NCBI GenBank assembly: GCA_903632075.3
Contig: CAHIKZ030005497.1
Location: forward strand, 1,210,001-1,274,000
DNA: 64,000 nucleotides
Origin: Acanthosepion pharaonis
Lineage: Eukaryota > Mollusca > Cephalopoda > Sepiida > Sepiidae
Reading direction: 5' to 3'
Shown: positions 35,890-48,336 of the stretch, one piece after another
How positions within the stretch are numbered: position 1 is the stretch's first letter
Layout: each line of letters begins with the position of its first letter
The notes under the pieces: generated by a model
What the model saw: only the letters and a program-made list of their open reading frames with translations
Database searches by the model: none
What the model was told of the DNA's origin: nothing
Made by a program: the position numbers and the translations under genes

Positions 35890-36635
35890 TTTAAAAATTC
35901 TCCCTAATAAAAAACGATTTATCAGGAAATCTAAGAATCGCACAAGCAGTGCACATTATTATCGTCGTTTGTAGTCGTACAGTTTTTTTGTCGCCGATTT
36001 ATTCCATCATTCCATGATTATTTCGCTATCGTTTCTAGAACTCGTAAAAATAATTGTAATTTTCACATTTCAAACTTCGTGCATATTTTCTTTAAAGTAA
36101 TTTCCCGGGAAGAGTTTCGGGTCTCTCTGGGAATTGTCAGTTCTCCTATTTCATAATTAGCACATTTTCCTCGTTAGAAACTGTACACGATGTTCTCTTT
36201 TGCTTGAAAGAATATTCAAATAACGCATATAATTTTAATAGCTATAATGATTGCAAACGATTTTTGAATATACTCACGAGATTTTTATAGGTACAGCGTA
36301 CAGCCCTCTTCAAACGTAATTGTAGCAACAATATATTTAAAATAAGAGTTTGCACAAATAAACAAGAGAGAGAATTACCTAACTTACTATGGGATCACCA
36401 CTTTACACCGTTAATTCTAACAATTTTCTTTAAAAATATATTCCTTTGATGCCTTTGATCTGGATTAGGCACGCGGATAGTTCTTCAGTAATCTCGCCCA
36501 ACTGAATTCCCTTGGATCATTTGACTTAAGAGATTTATGCAATTCAATATAGAAAATAAATCTAATAAAAATGTCCTTCAACAAATATCCTAATCCGCAC
36601 TGAGAGCGTTTTATGACATGTGTGTGGTCAAAATC
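35890..36635. other. Anonymous AT-rich sequence
   Basis: No gene or repeat recognised. Confidence 0.5.
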
Positions 36636-36639
36636 TTAT

Positions 36640-37265
36640 CAGCAAAAGATATGAAGGTGACACGGTTTTGATAAAGGACACAGAAAGAAAAATAGAAGAC
36701 AGTGAAAGAAAACAAAAAAGGATTAAACATCAACTTCAAAAAGAGAGGTGGTATGGTTGTTAGCAAATGGATGACCCCAAAATGCGAATTGCAAATCGGA
36801 GATACCAAAATCAAACAAGTGCGGACATTGAAATATCTGGGGACGAAAAGTATGACAAAGAAATTCGAAGGCGTATTCGGATAGCCAAAGATGCATTTCA
36901 AAAGCTAAGCAGAGTATTAAGAATTAGAAAAACTTCTCTAGAAACAAGGAAAAATATATTAAACTGTTATGTATCTGTCCTTCTGTATGGCACTGTGTAA
37001 TGTGCAATCTCCCCAAAGATGAAGAAGAGACATGAAGCAACAGTAATGTGGTTCTACATAAGGATGCTGAGAATACCACTGATCGAACATGTGAGTACCG
37101 ATAACGTTCTAGATAAAATGGAAAGAAGGCTTGAAAATATGATACTCAAAGGACAGATTGAAAGAAAGTGAGACAGAAGAAAACAACGCATAACTTGCTT
37201 AGTGAGCTTGAGTAATGGGATGAGAGAAAAAGATTTAGGAGACATAACAATAACACAAAATGTAT
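36640..37265 (+). pseudogene. LINE reverse transcriptase, best-preserved C-terminal copy
   Basis: The translation starts at the catalytic box, which reads YEGDTVLIKDTERKIED (from 36650), where a functional enzyme has Y-A-D-D. One catalytic aspartate is thus replaced. Then come KKGLNINFKKR (about 36718), PKCELQIGDTKIKQVRTLKYLG (36777-36842), RRRIRIAKDAFQKLSRVLR (about 36868-36925), TSLETRKNILNCYVSVLLYG (about 36930-36990), MLRIPLIEHV, RRLENMILKGQIERK (about 37125-37168) and LGDITITQNV at about 37235-37265. Frame changes and stops make it a pseudogene. It is 5'-truncated before the catalytic core. Confidence 0.85.
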
Positions 37266-37447
37266 TGTAGAGTAGTTTTCACAGTGGAGGCTTGTATTTC
37301 GCTAAGTCGGTCCTAAAAAGATCCGACATACAAAACGTTAGGAATTTGAAAAAAGAGTTAATGACGCAGCAATCTAGTTGTGATGGTTGATACTACAATG
37401 TCCGACATCGACTGACTCACTCAACTCCACTGAGCTCAACTGGTGAC

Positions 37448-37474
37448 CGCTACTACTACTACTACTACTACTAC
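37448..37474. repeat. (CTA)n microsatellite
   Basis: About nine CTA units after ACCG. Confidence 0.97.
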
Positions 37475-37479
37475 TTATT

Positions 37480-38735
37480 ATGCGTGGGAGAGTCTATTAA
37501 TAATAGAATAGGTACGTTCAGGCTTAACATGTATAAAGAACAATAAGTGAGATGAAGTTGTGCAGAGGCATGATCGTCTACGTTCCGAGTGAACATAGTA
37601 CATAATAAAAAAATAAGTATATAGAGAATTGGTTATACTAGAAATGTAAGTAAAACCATAATATCTGCGTTAAGAATTTGTGGTTTTGTTTACATTAAAC
37701 ATCATGGAAATGTCATCAAATCTTTCTGGAAAACAAAGATGCATTTTTTTAAAATAAAAAAATCTAAGTAATTCCATCTGAAGGAACAACTATTTTAGGT
37801 GACTTCTGAAAAAACGAATGGGAAGGTGCAACATAGAGACATATCCAGTTATTTTAAGATAAAAATGTGTAAGATGAGCTGATGATCGAGCCCAAATAAA
37901 TATAAATGTTACATAAACAAGACTGCTTCTCTTGACAGCAATGCATTTGAGTTGTATGGGTTAGAAAAGCAGGTGTTGCTTATTTTCTGCGCGCCTGTAA
38001 TATCGATCAGTTGGAACGTTGTAGTAACTAGAAACCTTACAAAAAGTGAGATAAGTAGTCGAAAACATTTCCAGATTCCTAGTTTGATGTGAAAATTCAG
38101 AATATGGCATCGAACTTAATCAATCTAAATGCTTGCTTAGAATCCAGAATGTTTGATATAAATTTGAATGCTGTGAAATTACTTATCCACATGTTGGCCT
38201 GTTCTTTTAAATCACATATTTAACATAATAGATATAATGCGAATTTAGAAAAGCAATACCAACACGTCAGCGAAGTAGAAATAACGATATAAACAATGAA
38301 TTTATTTTTCCTGAAGTTATCAATATTTTCTTAGCAGAATATAGAAAGCGATAAACCGTATGGAATTGAAGCCCACCGAATATTGGGCTATGTCGATATC
38401 TGAATGTTTATGGTGAGCGTTTAGATAAAGCCACGGCAAATTGTATGGAATGCTTAGCTAGTATATTGTTTTCCTGTTTCTTGAAAACTCCAGATAAAAT
38501 ACACATTAAAGAGTGAAGTTTTGAAAAATTAGTACCAACTGTAAAATGTGATATTAGCCATACAAATTAAAATAAAAATCCCGTATTTATTATAGGTTAC
38601 AAAAAATGCTATTAGTACTATATTTATATAAAACATTCTTATTAATAATTATTAGTAAATATTAATAAAGTATCAGATATTAATATGCATATAAAAAAAA
38701 GTTTCTAATAAAATGTTTATAAAACATCTGGTGTT
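37480..38735. other. Anonymous AT-rich sequence
   Basis: No gene or repeat recognised. Confidence 0.5.
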
Positions 38736-38743
38736 ATATATAA

Positions 38744-39366
38744 TAGGCATGGAGAACCTTTTCCGACCAGTGAGCCGCATCAAATATGTCTCATCATGAG
38801 GCGGATTCAAGGTAATTTTTCGTTGATGTTGTCTAAGACATTTTCATCACAGATGAACATACGTGTAAGCATTTGCCATAGAAATGATGAAAGGTGGATT
38901 GTTTTTTTGGAGAAAAGATTTCTCAATAATTAAAGAAATGAAGTCCCAACATAATTATATCACAGATGACAGTGGTTAACACACACTGTTGCATCTGATT
39001 TGTTTCTTATTTATTCATTTAAAAACAAAAAAAATAATTTTTAAATTAAAAAAAATATGTTTTTTTTCTATAGAAAAAATATGAAAGTCCTGTTTCTAAA
39101 GCGAATGATATTTACATACATGGTCTTCCTTAGCAAATATCACCAATCATTTAAAATGATGAAAATTTTACCTTCAATGAAATGTTTCAAAATTCAAGAA
39201 AACTTTGCGCTTAATCATTGTTTATGCAGATGGATATGCATGAGAAAAGGTGAGTGAACAATGAGGGCGAAACGAAAGAAACAAAATTTTAATAAACCTT
39301 ATTTTCCTCACTCAGAAAACGAATCGGGTCACATATTGCCCGCGGGCCAAACTTTGCCCATGACTG
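38744..39366. mobile_element. hAT-type MITE (probable)
   Basis: The ends are imperfect inverted repeats: AGGCATGGAGAACCTTTTCC on the left and, read inward from the right, CAGTCATGGGCAAAGTTTGG. Both sides then carry (G)AGCCGCA-like and GCCCGCGGGC sequences seen in many hAT-derived MITEs. Flanking 8-mers ATATATAA and ATATAAAG agree at six of eight positions. The interior frame of 66 codons (39057-39257) has no domain. Confidence 0.6.
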
Positions 39367-39794
39367 ATATAAAGGTTTATACTTTATTTGTTTTGGTTTT
39401 TACAGATTAGCAAATTTTGGTGTGTTATTAAAGTAGAAACTTATTTTGGTTCGTAAGAATATCTTTTGCCCTACAAATCCTGCTATTGTTAAAGAAGAAT
39501 TTGTATCTGGAAAAAATCAATGTTTTTTTGTTTTTTTTTATAAAGAATGTTATCAAAAATAGGTTCATAAAAAACTTAAGATATTTATTAAAAAATATGG
39601 TGGACATAACAGGTTTATAAAATATCCGGAGTTATATATAATTTTATACTTGTTTGAACCTATTTACAGCTTAGTAAGATTTTTGTGTTACTCACTGCAG
39701 GAACGTATTTTGGATTGCTAGAATAATTTTGCAGCGAATATTGCATTAAAAATGTTTTGGAAATAGCAATGATTTCTCCAGATAAAAATCATGA

Positions 39795-39960
39795 TCTTGT
39801 TAAATTTATGATTTTATATGGAAACAATCCAGGAGAAGACAGGGATTCCAAATACTATTTGTGCGTAGGTGAATGTAACGATCTTGAGCCACCAATTTCT
39901 CTTTCGAAGTGGGTATCCATTACACCATCCACACGTTCTGTATTTGTAGAAATCCGGTAT
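39795..39960 (-). mobile_element. tRNA-type SINE fragment sharing the central domain
   Basis: On the minus strand an A-box-like CGTGTGGATGGTGTAATGG (complement of 39917-39935) is followed by the central block GTTACATTCACCTACGCAC (complement of about 39861-39879). The 5S part was not seen. The 68-codon plus-strand frame (39757-39963) is a shadow over it. Confidence 0.65.
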
Positions 39961-40099
39961 TAATTTGACGTTTCCGAGCAAAATACATTACGTTCCATTA
40001 AAGAGTGTAAATATTTCCTCACAGCTTGATTCCCCCAAGTTAAATGTATACTATATCGATAAATATTAATATATAGCGACAGAAATGATTACGGTAAGT

Positions 40100-40250
40100 C
40101 TTTTCTTTTCTTAGAAAAACGCAAAGACACAAGTAAGCTACTTCATTGACTGATGCTCGGATTGAACCCGGTATCGTTTAGTTCAGATTTTTGTACTTTC
40201 TTTAAAACAAGGTCACTTTCGTTCTTCGAGCAATTATATGCAAAATTGAA
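40100..40250 (-). mobile_element. tRNA-related SINE, copy 1 of a local pair
   Basis: The complement contains the B-box-like GGGTTCAATCCGAGC (from about 40170). AAGTAAGCTACTTC and GTTTAGTT flank it and match the copy at 40880-40985. Confidence 0.5.
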
Positions 40251-40879
40251 CGCCTGGGAACTAATAGTTTCATGTAGGATACATTGCAGGCAACACATTC
40301 CATGTCCACGTTTGGCGCTACACAATCTTCTTAGAACTATTTTCTTTTATTTATTCTTATACAGACTTAATATACAAAGTACGTTACTTGTTTAAACGAA
40401 TCTGCCTGTAAATCGCGTTTGAGGCAGGCTTCTTTTAAAACTTTTTTGTGTAATTTAAATTCAGTCATGTTGGAGTTATTTTTTTTTAAGACAAATTTTT
40501 TATTTGATTATTAAATAACTATTGTCAAGGTTGGCAATGGGTGTATCTAATTTAATTGAAAGACGTTGGTTATACATTTTGTCATTCAAATACTTCTTTT
40601 GCAGTAAGCAAACGCATCACTCATCTAAGGTGAGCACGTCTTTTTTGGAATCAGATCAATACAGTGCTATGACGTGAGCATTTTTCAGAACCCCGACCGC
40701 TACAGGAATATTTCAGTAGAGGTTCCTTAACGTTAAATTCAATTACTTTTTTTTCTGGGAGCAAACTAGTGCTTACGTGTTTCTTATCTTAGACCCCCCG
40801 GCAAGTTAAATTCTTCACTATTTTGGAGCGTGCTAAGATATAGCGAAAGATCTGAATAAGTCTTCTTTACTTTCAGAAA

Positions 40880-40985
40880 AAAAAAAATCAAGTAGATTAC
40901 TTCTGTCCCCGAAGCTTGGATTGAACCCGACACAGTTTAGTTTCGACCTCACGCTTTAAATTAAAAACACCCATTAATGTAAGCC
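40880..40985 (-). mobile_element. tRNA-related SINE, copy 2 of a local pair
   Basis: The complement contains GGGTTCAATCCAAGC near 40930-40916. Flanks AAGTAGATTACTTC and GTTTAGTTTCG correspond to copy 1. Confidence 0.5.
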
Positions 40986-41466
40986 GGCTTTATTTTTTGT
41001 TTGGTACACAGAGGTAATGCATATACAATTTCCCTGACTTTCGCGTCACTTTTCCTGTGTCATGCTTTTTATCGTACTATATAGATCCAGCGCTATGAGC
41101 GATAACTATATCGAGTGCATTTACTTTGTCCAACAAAAAAAAAAAAAATCATCCTCACCCATGAGCAACCACCAATATATGAACTTAGAACGACAAATCA
41201 GCTTTCCCTTGGTGCGTCTCAACTCTGTCTACAAAACTAATTTAGACCTTCGACAAAAACAAATCTGTTTCCACTCGACTTGACACGACGATATTCCATA
41301 TATTTTTAATTATTACCAGACGGCTTCATCCGAGACGAACTGGATGTATTGCAGTGATAACGTGTTGTGAGTTCAGCTTCCTTCAGACCAATAAACAGCG
41401 TGAAAAGCATAATTACTCTAGTACACACTTACACATAATCGCACACACATACTGGCGCACACACAT

Positions 41467-41467
<1 letters not shown>

Positions 41468-41534
<67 letters not shown>
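41468..41534. repeat. (AT)n microsatellite
   Basis: Pure TA run after ACACACATACA. Confidence 0.97.
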
Positions 41535-41535
<1 letters not shown>

Positions 41536-41732
41536 TGCGGGTGTTTCCTTAACTATGTATATTACATATGATAGCACACCACATTGTATTGTACTGGTTA
41601 GTGGATTATTTTTTACTACTAAGTAGTGAATCTTGATCCTCATTACATGTGGATTTAATCCAAATTTATCTATCTCTTCTAGGCGCCCCCTCTTTTTGAT
41701 TTTTATTTATTTCTTTCCCTCCTATTATAATA

Positions 41733-41737
<5 letters not shown>

Positions 41738-41783
<46 letters not shown>
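41738..41783. repeat. (AT)n, left flank of a fold-back element
   Basis: TA run ending about 15 bp before the inverted-repeat arm. Confidence 0.95.
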
Positions 41784-41787
<4 letters not shown>

Positions 41788-41800
41788 GGCAGCATCTCTT

Positions 41801-42203
41801 CATTCAAGCATGTTTGGTTGAATAATCTAGACATATTATGTCTATTTATTTTAATTAATCCTCTCGAATTCTCGGATCAACTTCTTAATGTTGATATTAA
41901 TTCATTAAGGAAAGCGCCATAGTCATTTTTTTTATTTCTTTTAATTGTAACAGTGTGAGTTTCATGTGCATTTACAAATCACTTGACTATCACTTACAAT
42001 ATTTTTTGTCTTAGCAATTCACCCCTGAAGATGACATCAGATGAGATTGAATGTACTTGCGAAAATAAAAAAAAATAAAAAAAATAAATCTACGGCGTCT
42101 CCCTTAATAAATTTAATATCAACATTAAGAACTTGATCTGAGAATTTGAGAGGATTAAAACAAAATAGACATACTATATCTCGATTATTCAACCAAACAT
42201 GCT

Positions 42204-42206
<3 letters not shown>
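41801..42206. mobile_element. PLE-derived fold-back element
   Basis: The arms at about 41801-41920 and 42093-42206 are inverted repeats of about 115 bp with few mismatches: CAAGCATGTTTGGTTGAATA at the outer left and its complement at the outer right. Internal matches include CTTAATGTTGATATTAA. The loop of about 170 bp holds CCTGAAGATGACATC and an (A-rich) AATAAAAAAAATAAA run. The arms are the same family as those of the PLE at 15691-17284, so this is a version with the coding region deleted. Confidence 0.8.

Positions 42207-42246
<40 letters not shown>
42207..42246. repeat. (AT)n, right flank of the fold-back element
   Basis: TA run starting where the right arm ends. Confidence 0.95.
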
Positions 42247-42249
<3 letters not shown>

Positions 42250-42254
<5 letters not shown>

Positions 42255-44300
42255 AAATATATATAACAAATTTATAATTAAGAAAGAACAGTTCTTTAGT
42301 TCATTTACTTTTTTAAAGTCCAGTGTTCAATACACAGTAGAACATACTATTATAATATTATTATTAAAATATATATATATTCATCGTTATAGAGAAATTA
42401 CCATGTTTCAGAACTAAAAGCAAAAGTTTTGTTCCATTTTCAAGGATATTGAATATCTTAAGAAAAAATGATTTACTTTCTAAAGCTAAATAGTATTATA
42501 AGTTGGAAGGGGAAAGAAATTACAAAATTTTAAAAGTGTGTTGCCGTTTTTGACGTATCAGGATAATTTAAGTTGGCAAAGTGTAACTATACGTTAAAGG
42601 TTAGATGTGTGTTTGTAAGTTCTGCCTGTCGATACTGGCTTCCTTATATGAATACGTCTCATCCCGTCGATTTTGTTAGGGGTATACATAAGATACACTA
42701 CAATACATTGGCATTTTTATTTATTTTTTATTTATATTTTCATTTTTTATAAAATACATTGGAGTTGTCCTTAAGGGATTTTAAATATGATTAAGTCTTA
42801 TTTTATATGCTTTTATTTTTTATTTATAATGGTCTAAAATACTATATTTATTAGTATCTTAGATATGGTGTTGTTATAATTAACATTTAATATGTAAGGA
42901 ATTTAATTAGGCAGGTTTTTGCTTTCTTATTTATGATCAAATAATAGATATGTAATTATGAATTTCTTTAAAATTAATTCTGTTTTAAATTAAACATAAT
43001 GCATTGTCTACAAAAAATTATTTCATTTCTTTGATTTAATAAATCTTTATTTTTTAGAAACTTCATAATATGTAATGTATAATTTATTATGTAGGACATG
43101 GGCCATTTAAAGACCTACAAGTTCTCGTTTTTTGTTTTTTTTTTAAATAATTTCTATTTTACTGTAGAAGTTTTATTGTTTCTTTTAAATGCCAAAATAT
43201 TTGCATAAGGATGTTTGGTTATGATACACATTATTTTTGGTGGAAAGCAGATGTTTGCTTCACATTACCTTAAAATTATTTTTAGTGCTACCAATATATT
43301 TTTTTAATTTTAAGATTCTCAGTAGATGACATAGTACATTGTAAACTATAGATTCTGTGAGACATTTATTATTTAATAGAAAATTTATAGGATTCCTACA
43401 GTTAAATAATTTTTTCTTTACTATTATTTATTCTTATTTCTGGATCACTATTTTTTTGATTCTGGTTTAAGTACTTAAGATTTTATGATTGTGTTGTTTT
43501 ATAAATTTTTCTAAATTGTCAGTACAACTATAACCTTATTTTAGGGTATTTTTACTTAAAAAATTGCTAAGAGGATTATTTATTGAGAAATGTTTTTCAA
43601 GAAATTTATGTCCGAAGTTACTACTAATCATTTTACTATTTCTATTTCTTCTCTGGTTATTATTATTATTATTATTATTTTGTATTTAACTACTCTTTAT
43701 AGCATTATTATAAAAATTACTGTGTTCATAGAATATTCTTTCATTACCAGAATTTATACTTATTCTTTTTCTCTATGGCTGAAGGTGCATGATTTATTAC
43801 AAATTATCGATAATTTGTGCTGCAAATTTTGAGGTGCTTTGCAAGATTCAAGTGGACTCGAGGCAATAACTCCACATTGCAGCCAATTTTATCACATTCA
43901 CTCTTTATGCTTTCAATCAAGTATTGCATCTGTGATCATCATTAAGTACGCCCCCGTCTTTAGTATACCCCAGAAAAAGAAGTAAAGTTCAATTCTGTCT
44001 TCTTTGGACAAAACTATGTTTAATCTGTGGAGGTAAAAAAAATATAATTAATGTGATTTCTTGTGTCTCCAGACTGTAGTAACACGCTGTATATAATCTT
44101 TTCTAAGATCTATTTTCAACATCGGATGCACAACTCTTTTGACCACAAAACGATTGCAACTATAAAAATCTTTCTTTAACCAGACCTATTTTCTTTTCTC
44201 TTTGTTTCAATCCTTGACACTAATTTTTAAAGGGTTTTCAGGTCATCTTTTATAAAACACATGAAATGTTTATTGGGATTGTCTCGGCGCATACCAAAAT
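42250..44300. other. Anonymous, very AT-rich sequence
   Basis: Short (ATT)n at about 43660-43680. The 80-codon frame at 43590-43832 is I/L/S-rich and not recognisable. Confidence 0.5.
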
Positions 44301-44306
44301 AATATA

Positions 44307-45490
44307 TACGATGGTGAACTGAAAAGTTTATAAGCTGATTATGAAGTAGTGACGCTAGAGCTACAAAATCTTGCCTGCCTTCATTTCAAAACTTCTTATT
44401 AACAAGCGCATTGTTCTTTTCTGGGTAAACAGACACCTGACTATCCAAAGAAGATTTCAATTGTAACTAGTAGATACTTTTCTTCAGTATGTAGAAAATT
44501 TAGCATGGTGATGTTATAAAGTACCCGAAGAAACAGTATTTACTCTCCAAGAACATTTATAATGACATGGTTGATACATTAGAGGATGACGCTCTAGCCT
44601 TATCAACAGTAAAAAAAAATTAACTGCAGAAATTAGAAGCGGAAGTGTTTCAAAATGGTACAATCCTGTAACTGCCACCAGCGAGGAAATGATCGTGTTC
44701 ACCACATAATGAAAGATGATGGGTGACTGACTATAAATCAAATAGTCAATGCTATTAGCAAATCCCGTGACAGGTTTAAGAATTTTCAGCATAAAGAACT
44801 TGGAATGACGAAGATTTCTTTTCGGTGGGTGATCACGTATTTTGACGCATGATCAAATGTACACCAGGATGGTCACATCTCAGGAAAATCTGACATTGCT
44901 TGAGGCAGATACAGCTGGTTTCTTTGAACGTTTTCTAACCCAGGATGAGATTTTGGTTCATCCATTTGAGAAAAACATAAAGCGATAACACCCTTGCTCA
45001 TTTGTATCAAAGAGGTACAAGGTCGTTTCATCTGAAGTGAATGTGATGGTCTCCGTTTTGTTTGAATGCCTAAGGCATTGTGTTTATTGAATATCTTCAA
45101 AATGTCACACCATCAATGGAAAGTAATATACCAACGTGCTGAGGCAGTTACGAAAATGCACAGAAAAACTGACGAAAGATCTCTCGTCTCATCAGGATAA
45201 TGACCCAGCACACAAGACCTTGTCCTATGCGTGACTGTGTCTCTGAACTGGTTGACCACTCTCTCTATTCTCTTGATTTGTTTCCATATGACTATAATCT
45301 GCTCCCCAACATGGCGGGGGACCATTTTCACTGAGATGATGACGTCATACTGAAGTATTTTCATGTTGAGGTATTTTTAGAGCAACCGGATGAAAGCTTC
45401 TTCACCAATGAGAACCAAGTACTGCAACACTGATGAAACAATGTGTGAACGACAAGGGAACGAGTTTGGAAAATAAACCTTATTTGGTCA
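44307..45490 (+). mobile_element. Mariner-family DNA transposon, degenerate
   Basis: It begins at a TA with TACGATGGTGAACTGAAAAG, the kind of terminus seen in one group of mariner elements, and contains a nearly complete but broken transposase. I did not find a clear matching right terminal repeat, so the right end is approximate. Confidence 0.7.
44560..45480 (+). pseudogene. Mariner transposase pseudogene
   Basis: Frame-hopping translation gives the N-terminal DNA-binding part (LTINQIVNAISKSRDR, KELGMTKISFRWV, about 44728-44835), then the catalytic domain: SQENLTLLEADTAGFFERFL followed by TQDEILVHPFEKN (about 44877-44975), TINGKYITNVLRQLRK, SHQDNDPAH (about 45195-45220), SLDLFPYDYNLLPNM (about 45270-45312) and FLEQPDESFFTNENQVLQH (about 45375-45435). 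The three catalytic aspartates of the DD34D class can be placed. W of the usual DE-W-V block is replaced by L. Several stops and frameshifts make it inactive. Minus-strand open frames across it are shadows. Confidence 0.88.
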
Positions 45491-45552
45491 CGTTCCAGAG
45501 GAGTATCTTCGACAGCCTATCATTTCATCCGACGCTCGCATTTATTTATAAT

Positions 45553-45937
45553 TAGTATAAGCGTTGAGTGGGTAAGTGTATAAATTACTCTCTCTCTCTC
45601 GTGGTTTGTTACACATTAATTATCATCTTTCAGTTGCGTCTCTGTCCTTGGGCAGAGTGTACTCAGGGGTGACTCAGTCAAAGGTTACAAACTGAGAAAA
45701 ATTATACTGAGAGGTGCCCAGCTTTGGGAAACAGCTGCCCGAGGCCGCGTCATCTCATTGCACCAGAGAGAGGGATCGGTGCTCACACCGAGGCCATCGC
45801 AACCGACAGCTGCAGGGGTTGCGGGCAATTTTTGTTCCTAGCCTGGGTGTACGCGCTCGGCTTCCCACCTTAGAAACTGACCATTTATCACAACTCTTCT
45901 TAGTGGGGAGACAGAATAAATAGCTAGTATAAGCGTT
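45553..45937. mobile_element. GC-rich insert bounded by a 13-bp direct repeat
   Basis: TAGTATAAGCGTT occurs exactly at 45553-45565 and 45925-45937. The 359 bp between are much more GC-rich than the flanks and contain GTGCCCAGCTTTGGGAAACA and GAGGCCATCGCAACCGACAG. A long direct repeat of this kind fits a target-site duplication from retroposition. Frames here (for example 45714-45923) are unidentified. Confidence 0.55.
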
Positions 45938-46515
45938 ATATTTCGTGGAAACATAGGCATGAGTAGGTATCTGCTAAACATTTTTTTACTGATGTCTTAT
46001 GTATGTGAAAACACCGGCCGGCATTTTTAAAGAATGAAAAACAGAGATGTCTACCCAAACATGTGCATCCACCAAATCTAAAATACGTAGAAATGTCAAA
46101 TAACCTCGCATTATAAATAAAATACATTAATTTGATAAAACTGCACATTGTTTCCGTTTCTGATAGGAATATAAATTTAGCAGATGGATCTTAACGAGAC
46201 GAGCATTCCCTAAAGAGGGTAACATGAGAGTTGCTTAGCCGAGACATTGTCACGTCAGCTATACGATGAGTACCTACATAAAGGGGGACAGACATTCGAA
46301 ACTTGCCGTAGAGAAAATGTTCTTTATTTAAGTCTTGTGAAAATCCAGGTCGGTAGCCGCTATTTATTTTTTTAAATACACAGATGTCTAGGCAAAGATA
46401 TGTTTCCACGAAATATAATGTTTATCATAACGAGAAATAATGTCGAATTATAAATGAGAAGTCGATTTATAAATAAAATGTCATAAATACCTTAAAATTA
46501 TACACATGCACACAT
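45936..46515. repeat. Tandem pair of a unit of about 340 bp with a 20-bp terminal inverted match
   Basis: 45936-45955 and 46399-46418 are exact 20-bp inverted repeats (TTATATTTCGTGGAAACATA). The stretch about 45995-46150 is repeated with divergence at about 46325-46510: GAAAACACCGGCCGGCATTT matches GAAAATCCAGGTCGGTAGCC, and CAGAGATGTCTACCCAAACA matches CACAGATGTCTAGGCAAAGA. It could be a MITE with an internal duplication. Confidence 0.55.
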
Positions 46516-46540
46516 TTATAATCATATGTACGATTCCTTA

Positions 46541-46541
46541 T

Positions 46542-46604
<63 letters not shown>

Positions 46605-46621
46605 AGAGTGTGTGTGTGTGC
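46541..46621. repeat. (AT)n followed by (GT)n
   Basis: TA run to 46580 then GT run to 46620 with one GA interruption. Confidence 0.95.
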
Positions 46622-46724
46622 GGGCCCACGCGTATGTGTGTATATCGAGAGATAGAGAAATAAAAAAAGAATGTACGGTAAGACCGATAGGAAAAAAGAA
46701 AGAATCATTGCTGATATAACTACG

Positions 46725-46728
<4 letters not shown>

Positions 46729-46801
<73 letters not shown>

Positions 46802-46864
46802 TTCATAAATATATAGCATTAATTCTTTTTCTGACCTTAATATCTTTTTTACATCTTTCTTTCC

Positions 46865-46944
<80 letters not shown>
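46729..46944. repeat. Two long (AT)n runs
   Basis: 46729-46802 and 46869-46944, separated by 66 bp of T-rich sequence. Confidence 0.95.
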
Positions 46945-46947
<3 letters not shown>

Positions 46948-47919
46948 TTTGTGTGGGGTGTGAGCTTGTGTGTGGCTATACATGAGTATCATCTGTGTTC
47001 GTTGAGGCAAGCTATATTCCCGGAAGTAAACTACGGGCAGATAAGCTGTTCACGCATGCGCATAGTTCTCTTAAGGAGAGCCGGACCGTGCAGAAATTGA
47101 ATTAAAATAGATTACGTCGTCTGCTAATGACGAAGAATATCTATGGCGAGATAATCGCAGTTTGGAAATAAATTGCCTAGGCAAGCATGATTATAATTGA
47201 TATTAACAACGAATAAAGAAGTGGGGTGAGTTGTCGCGAAATAGATTTACCGTGTAGAGAAGATGCTTCGTTCAGTAATGTCTATTAGCCCCGCCTGGCC
47301 GCCTCTTCAAGGTGTGATCGTCCATTAGATGAGAAAATTTCGATTATCTGCTTTGCTCTGGAATGATCAACTAAGGAGAATGCCAGGCATAGTTCATCGT
47401 AGAAACAGAAATTCCTTAGTGTCAAGAATCGCTTTCGATATTATCACTGTAAGTGAACAATTTGCATATTATATATGCATAATTGCATATGTAAAAACAT
47501 AAGGTTAATGGGTGCAAAATGTTAATCAATGTTAGTGTATATTATTAATATGTATATGCCCTTCTTAATGCAGTTCGGATTAAAAGGAAAATTTATTGTG
47601 CCGAAAAAGTATTGATCCAGTAGTAATGTTTATATTATCTATGTTACATCCAGAATCATACAATATATTCCTTTCCTCACAAAATGATTGTGGAATGTGG
47701 AATAATGAAAGACATATAGACATAAATAAATAAAAAATGTGAGAGAAACAGAGAAAGAGAAAGAGAGACAGACAGACAGAGTAGACGAAAGAGAGTGTGG
47801 TAGGGAGAAAGAGAGAAATAAAATAAATCTTTAATATTTTCTTAATAATCCATCCACCAATTAAATGGTTAGATAAACGTGTCTTTCATTGATTTCTAGC
47901 TTCTGATTTCTGATTCGAC

Positions 47920-47923
<4 letters not shown>
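46945..47923. other. Anonymous sequence
   Basis: Somewhat less AT-rich at 47020-47420, with a GA-rich purine stretch at about 47740-47825. No gene or known repeat recognised. Confidence 0.4.

Positions 47924-47983
<60 letters not shown>
47924..47983. repeat. (AT)n between inverted GATTCGACTG copies
   Basis: The TA run is bracketed by GATTCGACTGAA on the left and TTCCAGTCGAATC on the right, which are inverted matches. Confidence 0.9.
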
Positions 47984-47984
<1 letters not shown>

Positions 47985-47986
<2 letters not shown>

Positions 47987-48336
47987 CAGTCGAATCCATT
48001 ACATTCATTTACGTGCTAATATCCTTGGGAAAGGTATGAAACCTCTTCTTCTCCCTCCAGCTATGGTTAAATAGCAGGACAGACTGGGTTCTATAGCCTT
48101 GGGTAGCAACTGATCTAGGAGAAGGACAACTCTGAATTCAAAAGCTGCGGAGGGTCGTTTGGGGACCTTGTGTCACTTAGTGCACCAGGTCTCTTTATTC
48201 GTCCCTTCAAAAAGTGTGGATGGTCCTGCACGAAACCTTCACCACTATAATCAAATCTCATGGGCCGTTGTCGGGCTGTCGGTTTCCTGGCAACTGATCT
48301 GCTTGACCCTCGTACGTCGAACTCGTCGGGAGAGTC

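Noticed and set aside
35594..35943. Poly-CV and poly-TH frames
   Set aside because: Produced by the (AC)n tract at 35783-35855.
44514..45364. Minus-strand frames of 75-92 codons
   Set aside because: They are the antisense of the mariner transposase pseudogene on the plus strand.
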